A stretch of DNA of 64,000 nt, taken from positions 2,332,552 through 2,396,551 of the forward strand of contig NZ_SAXU01000001.1 of assembly GCF_008016455.1 (NCBI RefSeq). Direction: 5' to 3'. The translations under genes and the position numbers were made by a program. Within the stretch, counting starts at the first letter, position 1; each line of letters begins with the position of its first letter. The notes beneath the pieces were generated by a model that was not told the origin of the DNA, searched no databases, and was given only the letters and a program-made list of their open reading frames with translations. Below, piece by piece: positions 1 to 8,279 of this stretch. The stretch is from Brachyspira aalborgi (GTDB lineage Bacteria > Spirochaetota > Brachyspiria > Brachyspirales > Brachyspiraceae).

Positions 1-111
1 TCCGTTATTTTTTAATGTATTTTCAATAATTTTCTTAAAACTCAAACTTGCAGGATATGCGAAATCCGCGGGTATTTCTTCAACTAAAATTTCAATTAAT
101 AAATCTTTCAT
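1..111 (-). CDS. glyS: Glycyl-tRNA synthetase beta subunit, N-terminal fragment
   Basis: The first 37 codons of a minus-strand gene lie here and the rest runs off the left edge. The start is the ATG complementary to 109-111, with AAGGA about 7 bases upstream. The peptide opens MKDLLIEILVEEIPADF, which matches the family opening of the GlyS beta chain, where the EIGTEELP motif is diagnostic; here it reads EILVEEIP. The beta chain pairs with GlyQ in the bacterial alpha2-beta2 enzyme that charges tRNA-Gly and carries the tRNA-recognition part. Only the N-terminus is visible, so integrity of the gene cannot be judged. Confidence 0.8.
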   Translation of the reverse strand, partial: MKDLLIEILVEEIPADFAYPASLSFKKIIENTLKNNG

Positions 112-394
112 TTTTATTCCTTATAAAAACTAAATTAAAATATTGCAATATTCTATATTTATAATATAAAAAATTCAATATATTTATTATTTTCAAATTA
201 TATAAAAATAAACTATACAAATATTACAATCTGTATAGCTTATTTTTATTAATAAAATATTTTATTATTCATAATCTTTCAATTAAACAAATATTTATAA
301 AAACTGTCCTTTTTGATGTAAATATATTTTTATTATTAATGTCGTATAGCTATTATACATTTTATTATTATTAATTCTAATATATTTAACCGCC

Positions 395-1027
395 TTATTT
401 TATCTGCATATAAATATCTAAAACATCCCGTATCGATTGAACCGCACTACCCTCAATTTTACTATCAAATCCACCTACACTTGAACCGATACGAACTAAA
501 AAGGGGGGGACATTTAATGTTCTTAAAATGTTATATAACCCTTCTATATATTGTATTGGTAAAAATAAATTATGAACTATAACATAAGACGAACTTCCCA
601 TGTTTTTATATTGTCCTGTTTCTCCAAATGTCCCTAATTCCCATTTTATATAATTAGAACCATCTGAAAAAATTATATAATTAATATTTAAAGCACCTGT
701 ATTAAATGTATTTAATTGAAAAATATTTAACTTAAAAGCTAAAACATTATCAATACCGTCCACTGTTCCATACAAAGTCTGAGGGTATATAAAAAGTTTA
801 TTATCGATTATACCGTTTGCCATGTCTTTAACTAAATCTATTTTAGAGGTAATGGAATATGTATTACCAAATGCATCTTTTTCAACTTTATAGTTATTGG
901 TAATACTATTAAATTTTTGAACTTGTGCTGAATTCAGATGAATAGATAACCGTCCACCTTGTCCATACAAACTACTTAATGATAACATTATCATTAGTCC
1001 ACCAATTAAACTTAATTTTTTAATCAT
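395..1027 (-). CDS. Secreted protein of unknown function
   Basis: This is a 210-residue protein with a clear export signal: MIKK followed by a hydrophobic stretch to about residue 20 and a small-residue end (SLYGQGG). I do not recognise a domain in the mature part, which is rich in N, I, Y and S and has no Cys cluster or repeats. It is the last gene of a minus-strand set running from 2251 down, with 21 bases between it and the upstream zinc-ribbon gene, so co-transcription is likely. A run of seven G (503-509 on the plus strand, encoding part of VPPF) sits in the 3' part of the frame. This is unusual in such AT-rich DNA and a possible slippage site. Confidence 0.75.
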   Translation of the reverse strand: MIKKLSLIGGLMIMLSLSSLYGQGGRLSIHLNSAQVQKFNSITNNYKVEKDAFGNTYSITSKIDLVKDMANGIIDNKLFIYPQTLYGTVDGIDNVLAFKLNIFQLNTFNTGALNINYIIFSDGSNYIKWELGTFGETGQYKNMGSSSYVIVHNLFLPIQYIEGLYNILRTLNVPPFLVRIGSSVGGFDSKIEGSAVQSIRDVLDIYMQIK

Positions 1028-1048
1028 TTTTTAATCTCCTTAAAAAAT

Positions 1049-1849
1049 TTATATACCGTATTCTTTATTAATTTCTTTTATTCTTTTATACGCTTTAATT
1101 ACATCTTGTAGTCCTAATTTTTCATTTTTTGTTAGGGTTCTTTCAGTTCGCATACCTCCTAAACCTCTATATTGAATTTTTGCCGTATTTGCTTTAGAAA
1201 AATTTTCGAGATAGTTAATAAACTTCTCTTCCTCAAATATTAATGTTTTGCCAAAATATGAATAGTATTTCCAATCGGGAGTTAATCCAGCGTCAAACGA
1301 TTGAAAGCCCGTATTAAACTTATAAGTATTTGTTCCGTATAAAAATACCAATTCGCTAATACCAAGTATAGTATCTTTATAAACTATGCAGGAATTAACG
1401 CTAACCGATTTAAGTTTATAATCTGTAGATATAGCTAAATTCAATTCAAAATGATTAGCGTTTCTATAAGCGGTAAATATTTTTTGACTATAAAATATTG
1501 TTTGGTTAAACTCATCATAATCATCTTTTAATTCCGATAGAGCTCCTTTCATTTCTACTATCCTTGAATTTTCTCTTGCCTCTCTATCTTCTTTTGAATT
1601 TGAATTAGACGAACTTGATGAATTATTATTTTCTTCCCCCGCTATTATTCCTATAACGATAGAAATAAATATTAATGCAACTATTATTATAAATATTTTC
1701 TTTTTTGATTTTTTCTTTTTATCCGCTTTTTGTCTAACTCCACAATAAGGGCATATTTCAGCCTCTTTTTTAATAGGCTTCCCGCAAGAGCGACAAAAAA
1801 TCTCGTCTAATTGTTTTTGATAAGGTTGAGTATTATTTAACTCGTTCAT
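1049..1849 (-). CDS. Zinc-ribbon, single-pass membrane protein
   Basis: This 266-residue protein starts with a double-CxxC zinc ribbon (CRSCG at about 19-23 and CPYCG at about 34-38). A very basic KKKKKSKKK stretch follows, then one transmembrane helix (about residues 52-70, IFIIIVALIFISIVIGIIAG). A Ser/Asn linker leads to a C-terminal domain of about 180 residues that I do not recognise. The basic flank predicts a cytoplasmic ribbon and an outside C-terminal domain. The N-terminal 40 residues are almost identical to those of the next upstream gene (1895-2251), pointing to a partial duplication. The start is well placed behind a GGAG-type site at about 1856-1861. Function unknown. Confidence 0.8.
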   Translation of the reverse strand: MNELNNTQPYQKQLDEIFCRSCGKPIKKEAEICPYCGVRQKADKKKKSKKKIFIIIVALIFISIVIGIIAGEENNNSSSSSNSNSKEDREARENSRIVEMKGALSELKDDYDEFNQTIFYSQKIFTAYRNANHFELNLAISTDYKLKSVSVNSCIVYKDTILGISELVFLYGTNTYKFNTGFQSFDAGLTPDWKYYSYFGKTLIFEEEKFINYLENFSKANTAKIQYRGLGGMRTERTLTKNEKLGLQDVIKAYKRIKEINKEYGI

Positions 1850-1894
1850 TTTTATTCTCCTAAAATTAATATATTAAAAAAATTTTATAAAATC

Positions 1895-2251
1895 TTAATC
1901 GTTTTTTAATTTTATAAGTTTACCTTCATTATCTTTGAAAGTTCCGCTAATTATACAAATTAAATCTATAATCGCTCCGATTATAAATCCGCCAAGAGTA
2001 AATAAATATAATATACCGCTTACCGTTTTCCCGACATAAAATCTATGCCCGCCAAAAGCTCCCAAGAATAGACATAAAAGTAGGCAAGTAGTCCAATCTT
2101 TATCGGAAGTATTCTCGCCTCCATATCGTTTTACTCTAACGCCACAGAAAACGCATATTTCGGCTTCTTTTTTAATAGGTTTCCCACAAGAGCTACAAAA
2201 AACCTCGTCTAATTGTTTTTGATAGGGTTGAGTATTATTTACTTCGTTCAT
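1895..2251 (-). CDS. Zinc-ribbon plus TM2-domain membrane protein
   Basis: This 118-residue protein has an N-terminal zinc ribbon (CSSCG at about 19-23, CVFCG at about 34-38). A TM2 domain follows: a first helix around residues 53-63, the hallmark GGHRFYVGK turn (about residues 66-74), then a second helix GGFIIGAIIDLICIISG. TM2 proteins are small two-helix membrane proteins of mostly unknown role. AAGGAG stands 7 bases before the ATG. The stop of the repeat-containing leader ORF in its open frame (2263) would overlap this ribosome binding site, so translation of this gene may depend on the leader. It is the first structural gene of the minus-strand set ending at 395. Confidence 0.85.
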   Translation of the reverse strand: MNEVNNTQPYQKQLDEVFCSSCGKPIKKEAEICVFCGVRVKRYGGENTSDKDWTTCLLLCLFLGAFGGHRFYVGKTVSGILYLFTLGGFIIGAIIDLICIISGTFKDNEGKLIKLKND

Positions 2252-2405
2252 TTTTATTCTCCTTAAAATTTTAAGTTATTTATAACTAAACAAGAAATTT
2301 TTATTTTCCTTGATAAGCTATCAAAATTAAATTTGATTAAAGTTAAAAAAGATTTAACTAAATTTAAAAAATATTTTTGAAATAAAAAGTTAAAATAATT
2401 ATAAA

Positions 2406-2507
2406 TTAAAATATATAATAATAGCTTTGCTTTGCTTTGCTTTGCTTTGCTTTGCTTTGCTTTGCTTTGCTTTGCTTAACAAATTTACAGTATTTGTTAT
2501 TTATCAT
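2406..2507 (-). CDS. Leader ORF A containing a pentanucleotide array (closed frame)
   Basis: A minus-strand ATG (complement of 2505-2507) has AAGG 9 bases upstream (2517-2520) and a good promoter beyond that. It reads MINNKYCKFV and then cycles KQSKA through the GCAAA array. With the present 10 units it stops at 2406-2408. If one unit were lost or two gained, it would stay open through about 160 further bases and stop with TAA at 2263-2265, overlapping the ribosome binding site of the TM2 gene. The third frame stops at 2399-2401. I infer a regulatory leader rather than a functional peptide. Confidence 0.5.
   Translation of the reverse strand: MINNKYCKFVKQSKAKQSKAKQSKAKQSYYYIF
2424..2477. repeat. 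Pentanucleotide array A (GCTTT x10 plus GCTT)
   Basis: Ten perfect tandem units of GCTTT run from 2424 to 2473, followed by a partial unit. The array has no interruptions, as expected of an actively slipping microsatellite. It lies inside the minus-strand leader ORF between the promoter at 2551-2579 and the TM2/zinc-ribbon genes. Confidence 0.97.
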
Positions 2508-2550
2508 ATTTTTATACCTTATTGTTTATTAAATTTAATAATTTTTATAA

Positions 2551-2579
2551 ATTGTAGCATGAGTTGGAAAATATGTCAA
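2551..2579 (-). promoter_or_regulatory. Sigma-70-type promoter of the zinc-ribbon operon
   Basis: On the minus strand a TTGACA box (complement of 2574-2579) is followed after 17 bases by TACAAT (complement of 2551-2556). It is correctly placed to start a transcript near 2543 that carries leader ORF A, the array and the genes down to 395. Confidence 0.75.
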
Positions 2580-2669
2580 GCGTTTTCATTGACTAATTGC
2601 GGTTTATAATTATAATTAAACTTAAACAAATTAAGTAAATTAAAAATAAAATTATAAAAAAGGAAAATT

Positions 2670-3668
2670 ATGCAAATTAAAAATTTTGGCGAAAAATATT
2701 TATTATACGAATTAAAAAATAAAAACGGAATTATATTAAAATTAACCGATATTGGCGCTTCAATTTCGGGAGTTTTTATGAAAGATAAAAATAATAACGA
2801 AATTCAAATTTCTTTTGGAAGCGATGATTATAATTTTTATTTGAAAGCGCATGATTATATCGGCTCTTCGGTTGGCAGAGTTGCAAACAGAATTATAAAC
2901 GGAGAGTTTAAACTCAATAATAAAATCTACAAACTTGCCAAAAACGACAATAATAAACATCATTTACATGGCGGAATTGAAGGAATATCTTTTAAAAAAT
3001 TTGATTCAAAAAATTTGGATGATAGAACGGTTTTATTTTCTTATCTTTCTAAAGACGGAGAAGAAGGTTATCCTGCAAACTTAAAAATAGAAATTACTTA
3101 TTCTTTGACTGAAGATAACGAAATAATAATAAAATATTTTGCAAAAGCCGACTCGCCTACTCCGATTAATTTAACGAATCATTCTTATTGGAATTTAAAT
3201 GGCGAAGGATTAATATACGAACATGATTTATTTATAGATTCAAAATTTTATCTGCCCGTAAACGAAGAATATGTTTCAACGGGAGAAATTTTAAAAACTA
3301 AAAATACTCCTTTCGATTTTAATAAAACAAAAAAAATTGGAGCGGATATTGAAAAAGTTGGAGGTTATGACAACTGCTTTATATTCGATAGCGAAGATAT
3401 AAATAAATTGAGAGCGAAAGCATTTAGCGAAAAAACGGGAATAAGTTTGGAGCTTTATACTACAAAACCAGCAATGCATTTTTATTCGGGAAATATGCTT
3501 AACGGCATAAAGACAAGAGAAGCGATTTTAAATAAACATAACGCTTTTTGTTTTGAAACGGAATTTTTGCCAGCCGCTTTGAATTTTATTCATTTCCCTA
3601 ATATAATATTAAAAGCTAATGAAGAATATAATCAAAAGACAATATATAAATTATGTTTAGAAAGTTGA
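2670..3668 (+). CDS. galM: Aldose 1-epimerase (galactose mutarotase)
   Basis: This 332-residue cytoplasmic enzyme interconverts alpha and beta anomers of galactose and related sugars. Family landmarks are in order: NRIINGEF near residue 75; HHLHGG near residue 97, with the first catalytic-site His; TNHSYWNLNG near residue 170, with the catalytic acid His; and the catalytic-base Glu within FCFETEFLPAALN near residue 293. Length is normal for GalM. The start has AAGGAAAA about 8 bases upstream. It is followed after only 3 bases by a methyltransferase gene, so the two are probably co-transcribed. Confidence 0.92.
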   Translation: MQIKNFGEKYLLYELKNKNGIILKLTDIGASISGVFMKDKNNNEIQISFGSDDYNFYLKAHDYIGSSVGRVANRIINGEFKLNNKIYKLAKNDNNKHHLHGGIEGISFKKFDSKNLDDRTVLFSYLSKDGEEGYPANLKIEITYSLTEDNEIIIKYFAKADSPTPINLTNHSYWNLNGEGLIYEHDLFIDSKFYLPVNEEYVSTGEILKTKNTPFDFNKTKKIGADIEKVGGYDNCFIFDSEDINKLRAKAFSEKTGISLELYTTKPAMHFYSGNMLNGIKTREAILNKHNAFCFETEFLPAALNFIHFPNIILKANEEYNQKTIYKLCLES

Positions 3669-3671
3669 AAA

Positions 3672-4316
3672 ATGAAAAATAAAAAATCTGCAATAATAGA
3701 ACATTATATAAACAGAGTAAAAAATTTTAATATACCAGAATATCAGGTTTTGGATTGGGAATCGAAAGAAGCGCAGGAATTGAGATTTAAAGCTTTAATC
3801 GAACATTTTAATATGGAATCTTCAATACTTCTCGATGTCGGTTGCGGACTTGGAAATTTGGCGGAATATTTAGACAATAAAAATATAAAACTTTATTATA
3901 TCGGAATCGACATAATGCCCGAAATGATTGAAAGAGCGAAAACGAAAACTTTTAAAAATATAAATCCGCAATTTATGTCGTTAGATTTTTTCAATAATAA
4001 CGATATAAACGATATAAAAAAAGAATTCGATTATATATATTCTTCGGGGATTTTTAATTTGAATTTAGGAAATAACGATAAATTTTTGAAAGACGCTATT
4101 AAATTATTTTTAACGGCTGCAAGAAAAGGAGTCTGTTTTAATTTGCTCGATATTTCAGGCAAAGAAAAATACGGAGACAAATATTATTATTACAAAAAAG
4201 AAGATATATTAAAAGCGACAGAAGAAATACTAAAATCTTTAAATATAAAATATAATTTGAATATATCGGACGAATATTTAAGTAATGATTTTTCTGTGTT
4301 TATTGATATTTTATAA
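3672..4316 (+). CDS. Class I SAM-dependent methyltransferase
   Basis: This 214-residue protein has a Rossmann-type methyltransferase core. Motif I reads LLDVGCGLGNLAEYL (about residues 54-68), the acidic end of strand 2 is in YYIGIDIMPEMIERAK, and the motif IV region is near FDYIYSSGIFNL. The substrate is not evident. It follows galM with a 3-base gap. No signal peptide or membrane segment is present, so it should act in the cytoplasm. Confidence 0.85.
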   Translation: MKNKKSAIIEHYINRVKNFNIPEYQVLDWESKEAQELRFKALIEHFNMESSILLDVGCGLGNLAEYLDNKNIKLYYIGIDIMPEMIERAKTKTFKNINPQFMSLDFFNNNDINDIKKEFDYIYSSGIFNLNLGNNDKFLKDAIKLFLTAARKGVCFNLLDISGKEKYGDKYYYYKKEDILKATEEILKSLNIKYNLNISDEYLSNDFSVFIDIL

Positions 4317-4319
4317 AAA

Positions 4320-4586
4320 TATTATCATTGTGAGTGTTGCCATAGGAACATAGCGTAAGACATTGTAATATAGATTTAAAAAATTTAACTTTAAAAATTT
4401 TGTTTAGTTAGTAAATGAATTTTATTAAAGATGGATTGCTTAGCTCGTTTCAATCACTATAAATGACGATTTGATAAAGTTATAATAATAATTTTTCTAT
4501 AAAATTAAAAATATGTATGAAATGTATTATTAAATTGTTAAAAATATCTAAAATAAAAGTTAATTAATAAATAATTTAAATTTATA
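4320..4586. other. Intergenic stretch without a recognisable gene
   Basis: No ORF with a ribosome binding site is seen. Around 4328-4365 (CATTGTGAGTG) and 4434-4475 (GATTGCTTAGCTCG, CACTATAAATGAC) the sequence resembles the two sides of a decayed palindromic intergenic element, but the arms no longer pair well. The remainder is AT-rich and leads into the tandem promoters. Confidence 0.4.
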
Positions 4587-4587
4587 T

Positions 4588-4810
4588 TGACATTATTTTT
4601 AAATATTGTATAATAGTTAATAAATATTTAAATTAATTATTGACAAAAATTTTTAAATATTATAAAATATTGTTAAATTAAATTAATTAATCAATATTGA
4701 AAAAAAATTTAAATAAACTATTGACTAATTTTTAAACTTATTGTATAAATTAAAAGTTAGTTAAAAAATATTTAAATTGTTATTGACTAATTTTTTTAAT
4801 ATTGTATAAT
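4588..4810 (+). promoter_or_regulatory. Tandem array of four sigma-70-like promoters
   Basis: Four imperfect direct repeats each contain a TTGAC box and a TATA(A/T)(A/T)-type box. They are TTGACA 4588-4593 with TATAAT 4610-4615; TTGACA 4640-4645 with TATAAA 4661-4666; TTGACT 4721-4726 with TATAAA 4744-4749; and TTGACT 4783-4788 with TATAAT 4805-4810. Spacers are 15-17 bases. The units share the frame ATTGAC, then AATTTTTAAA, then ATTGTATAA, so they look like duplications of one promoter. All point toward leader ORF B and the TRAP operon. Confidence 0.6.
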
Positions 4811-4841
4811 TTAATTAAATATTAATTTTATTGATAGAGTT

Positions 4842-5370
4842 ATGATAGTAAAATATTTATCTTATAGTTTGGGTTACCGTCAACCGTCAACCGTCAACCG
4901 TCAACCGTCAACCGTCAACCGTCAACCGTCAACATGAGATAAATTTATTCTTTGCAAAATTTTTATATAATTTAGTTCAGTTATTTTTTAATGTAATTCA
5001 TTGCGGGCTTAAAAAATTTAAGGCTTGGCAATCAACTTTTAAAAAAATTAATTTTAATAATTTTGAAATAATAAGTCTTTTAGATTATGGCTTTTGCTAT
5101 AATTACGGCTTTAATCATAATGAGAATAATCTAAAAAATTATAATTCTTCGGTTAATGAAAATTATAATTTTGCATTCGGTGAAAATTGCAATTTCGTAA
5201 AATCTTTTAATTACGATTTTGTAAACATTGAAAGCAAAAATTATAATTTGTCAAAAATCGGAAATTATAATTCTTTAAATGGTTCTTGTTATGGTTTTTG
5301 GCGTATTTATTGCATTTGCGATAATTTGAAGGATTTTTTATTTAATACGAAAAATCAAAAAAAATTTTAA
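4842..5370 (+). CDS. Phase-variable ORF B, currently out of frame
   Basis: An ATG at 4842 starts a leader (MIVKYLSYSLGY) that enters the ACCGTCA array and, with the present eight units, stops at 4935-4937. The frame that begins at 4933 just after the array is free of stops for 145 codons and ends with TAA at 5368-5370, 14 bases before dctP. It has no start of its own in that frame. Seven or ten units would join leader and body into one protein of about 173 residues. The body has an N-terminal hydrophobic part (LFFAKFLYNLVQLFF) and then a polar half rich in Asn and Tyr with recurrent NYN. No family is recognised. The ribosome site before 4842 is weak (GAG only 2 bases away). Confidence 0.55.
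4876..4931 (+). repeat. Heptanucleotide array B (ACCGTCA x8)
   Basis: Eight perfect tandem copies of the 7-mer ACCGTCA. Because 7 is not a multiple of 3, each gain or loss shifts the frame of the leader that runs through it. It is GC-rich against a very AT-rich background. Confidence 0.97.
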
Positions 5371-5384
5371 AAAGGAGAGAGAAA

Positions 5385-6380
5385 ATGAAAAAGATTTTTC
5401 TAACAACAATAGCTTTGCTTTCCATATTAATTAATATTGGATGTTCTGGAGGAGGTAAAGATGCCGTTAGATTAAAAATGAGTGTTACAACTAGTGAAAC
5501 TTCAACTTGGGTAATTTCTGCTAAAAAATTTGCTGAAGTTGTTAAAGAAAAAACGGATGGTAAAGTAATAATTGATGTTTATCCAAATGAACAGCTATCG
5601 GGTGGTAACCAATCTAAAGGAATAGAGATGCTTTCAAGTGGCATTACAGATTTAAGTTGGCATTCTAATCTAATTTGGGCTTCTATAGATACTAAATTTG
5701 GTGTAATATCTTTACCTTGGATTTATCAAGATGAAAACGAAGCTGAACTTGTATTGAGTGGAAAGGCGGGAGATGCTATAAAAAAGTTAACTTTAGAAAA
5801 AGGCGTAGAGTGTTTGGCATTTGGCGAAAGCGGTTTTAGACAAGTTAGTAATAATAAAAAACCTATATTAACTCCAAAAGATTTGATTGGTATAAAAATG
5901 AGAGTTCCAAATATAGGTATGCTTGTAGATGTGTTTAGGATTTTGGGAGCTAATGCTGTTGGAATGAATTGGTCTGAAGTTTTTACCGCTTTGCAGCAAA
6001 ATACTATAGACGGTCAAGAAAACCCATTGGATGTTATGATGTCAGCCAAAATAGAGGAAGTTCAAAAATATTTAACGGCATGGAATTATTGTTATGATGC
6101 TTTAATTTTAGGCATAAATAAAAAGAAAATGGATTCTTTAAGTTCTGAATATCAACAAATAATAAGAGATTCAGCTTTAGAGGCTGCTCAAATGCAAAAA
6201 AGTTTAAATAGGCAAATTATTGAAAAACAATTCAAGCAGTTAGAAGCTTTGCCTACTATACAGGTAACTTATTTAACGGATGAACAAATATCTGTATTCA
6301 GAGAAACTGTTAGACCAATATATCAAAAATACGAGCCTCTAATGGGCAAAGATTTAGTAGATTTATTCGTTAGAAATTAG
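5385..6380 (+). CDS. dctP: TRAP transporter solute-binding lipoprotein (DctP family)
   Basis: This 331-residue periplasmic receptor binds an organic acid-type ligand and hands it to the DctQM membrane pair. It has a lipoprotein signal ending in the lipobox NIGC (Cys at about residue 20), so it is anchored. Family features include WVISAKKFAEVVKEKTDGK early on, the conserved FGESGFRQVSNNKKP segment, MRVPNIGM with the Arg that usually salt-bridges a carboxylate ligand, and DGQENPLDVM. AAGGAGAG precedes the ATG by 7 bases. It is the first gene of the dctPQM block, and the ligand is not known. Confidence 0.93.
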   Translation: MKKIFLTTIALLSILINIGCSGGGKDAVRLKMSVTTSETSTWVISAKKFAEVVKEKTDGKVIIDVYPNEQLSGGNQSKGIEMLSSGITDLSWHSNLIWASIDTKFGVISLPWIYQDENEAELVLSGKAGDAIKKLTLEKGVECLAFGESGFRQVSNNKKPILTPKDLIGIKMRVPNIGMLVDVFRILGANAVGMNWSEVFTALQQNTIDGQENPLDVMMSAKIEEVQKYLTAWNYCYDALILGINKKKMDSLSSEYQQIIRDSALEAAQMQKSLNRQIIEKQFKQLEALPTIQVTYLTDEQISVFRETVRPIYQKYEPLMGKDLVDLFVRN

Positions 6381-6411
6381 ATTAATTAAAATTAAATAGG
6401 ATTTTATTAAA

Positions 6412-6882
6412 ATGAAAAAATTATTAAATATTATAGATAAAGCGGAAGAGATACTTATATCGATTATGATGGTTATTATTACTGTCATTACATTTGGAAA
6501 TGTAGTTTCAAGAAAATTTTTACATATGTCTTGGGCTTTTACAGAAGAGATAACCGTTAATTTATTGGTATGGATAGTATTTTTAGGAGCTTCGGTTGCC
6601 GCTAAATATAATGCCCATTTAGGTTTATCTATTTTGGTGGACATCTTACCTAAAAGAATATCCAAAATTTTGAGTCTTATCTCTATAATAGCCGTCATAA
6701 TTTTTTTTAGTATTTTATGCTATGAAGGCATTAACACGGTTAAGGCTCAAATAGGATTAAAACAAATGACTCCCGCTTTGGGATGGCCACAATGGTTATT
6801 TAGCTTATCTGTTCCGGCGGGTTCATTTATTATTTTAATAAGATTTATTCAAATAGGAATAGATTTAATTAAGAAAAAATAA
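6412..6882 (+). CDS. dctQ: TRAP transporter small permease (DctQ family)
   Basis: This 156-residue membrane protein has four predicted helices (about residues 16-35, 48-66, 85-107 and 126-150). The family-typical motif WAFTEEI lies at the end of the first loop and is followed by a WIVFLGASVAAK helix. It is the small subunit that stabilises the DctM carrier. It lies 31 bases after dctP and 25 bases before dctM on the same strand, and AGGA precedes the start. Confidence 0.9.
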   Translation: MKKLLNIIDKAEEILISIMMVIITVITFGNVVSRKFLHMSWAFTEEITVNLLVWIVFLGASVAAKYNAHLGLSILVDILPKRISKILSLISIIAVIIFFSILCYEGINTVKAQIGLKQMTPALGWPQWLFSLSVPAGSFIILIRFIQIGIDLIKKK

Positions 6883-6907
6883 ATTAAGTAAATGGAGAAT
6901 AAAATTT

Positions 6908-8185
6908 ATGGAAGGCGTTCTAATTTTTTTAATTTTTGGTATATTACTTATGATTAATGTACCAATAGCTATAAGTTTGGGATTGTCTAGTATTGCAGTT
7001 TTAATTATTATGGGAGTTCCTTTAACTTTGGTATCTGATATTATGTATGCATCTATAGCAAAATTTACATTATTAGCTATACCATTTTTTATAACCGCTG
7101 GAATAGTTATGGAAAAAGCAGGCATATCTAAAAGATTAATAGATTTTGCAAATAAATTAGTTGGACATTTACCTGCAGGTTTAGCTATTTGTATGGTTAT
7201 AACTTCTTGTTTTTTTGCCGCTATTTCTGGTTCTGGTCCCGCTACTGTAGCTTCTTTAGGAGTTATATTGATTCCTGCTATGATAAAATATAATTATCCA
7301 TCTGGAATGTCGTCTGCTTTAATGTCCTCTGCAGGTTCTATAGGCATTGTAATACCACCAAGTATACCATTGGTTATATATGGCGTTATAGCCGAAATTT
7401 CAATAACAGATTTATTTATGGCAGGTATTGTTCCTGGTATATTATTTGGAATAGGATTAATTACAGTAAGTTTAATTATGTGTAGAAAATTAAAAATAGC
7501 TAAAATGAATAGAGCATCTCTTAAAGAAGTTCTAATTTCTTTTAAAGATGCTATCTGGGGATTAATGACGCCTGTAATAATATTAGGAGGCATATATTTA
7601 GGCTTTTTTACTCCTACAGAATCGGCTGCCGTTGCAATTGTATATGGATTAATAATCGGTATATTTATTTATAAAGAAATTAACTTTAAAAATTTTAAAG
7701 AGGTTTTGGTAGAATCGGCTAAATCTTCCGCAGTGGTTTTAATAGTAGTCGCTGCAGCCAGTGTATTTTCTTGGATTATACAAACAGCAAATATAGCTAA
7801 TCAAGCTGGAGAATTAATTAAAAGTTTGAGTAGCAATCCTATATTAATTTTATTATTAATAAATATATTGCTATTAATAGTGGGGTGTTTTGTAGACGCC
7901 GTTTCAGCTTATTATATATTTGTTCCTATATTGCTTCCTATTATAAAGGCTATAAATTATGACCCTTTAGTATTTGGAATAATTATGACAGTTAATATGG
8001 CTATAGGACAGTTTACTCCTCCTGTTGGAGTTAATCTATATGTCGCTTGTGGCATATCAAAAATTTCATTAAAAGAAATATGTTTGAGTATAGGACCTTT
8101 TATTATAGTATCTATAGCAGTTTTACTTATATTAACATATATACCTCAAATAGTTTATTTTCTTCCAAATTTATTAAGGAGATAA
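6908..8185 (+). CDS. dctM: TRAP transporter large permease (DctM family)
   Basis: This 425-residue carrier subunit has about 11-12 hydrophobic segments. Recognisable family signatures are the N-terminal PIAISLGLSS, the glycine-rich AISGSGPATVASLG hairpin (about residues 102-115), PPSIPLVIYGVI, FFTPTESAAVAIVYG and GQFTPPVGVNLYVACG. It catalyses Na+-driven uptake of the ligand delivered by DctP. GGAGAATAAAATTT precedes the ATG. Together with dctP and dctQ it forms a complete transporter next to dehydrogenase-complex genes, which suggests import of a carboxylate or keto-compound. That assignment is inferred from context only. Confidence 0.94.
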   Translation: MEGVLIFLIFGILLMINVPIAISLGLSSIAVLIIMGVPLTLVSDIMYASIAKFTLLAIPFFITAGIVMEKAGISKRLIDFANKLVGHLPAGLAICMVITSCFFAAISGSGPATVASLGVILIPAMIKYNYPSGMSSALMSSAGSIGIVIPPSIPLVIYGVIAEISITDLFMAGIVPGILFGIGLITVSLIMCRKLKIAKMNRASLKEVLISFKDAIWGLMTPVIILGGIYLGFFTPTESAAVAIVYGLIIGIFIYKEINFKNFKEVLVESAKSSAVVLIVVAAASVFSWIIQTANIANQAGELIKSLSSNPILILLLINILLLIVGCFVDAVSAYYIFVPILLPIIKAINYDPLVFGIIMTVNMAIGQFTPPVGVNLYVACGISKISLKEICLSIGPFIIVSIAVLLILTYIPQIVYFLPNLLRR

Positions 8186-8279
8186 TATAAGAATGTGTAA
8201 TTATTTATGGATTGAAATACATTATGATAATTTTTTGCTATAAAAATATAATATTTTTAATATGAGGAGATAAAATTAT

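Noticed and set aside
2427..2609. Plus-strand ORF reading Leu-Cys-Phe-Ala-Leu repeats
   Set aside because: It starts inside the array, has no ribosome site and is the shadow of a repeat; the minus-strand leader has the start signals.
4876..4931. Possible CRISPR array
   Set aside because: The units are 7 bases, directly adjacent and without spacers. The same holds for all pentamer arrays, and no cas genes are present.
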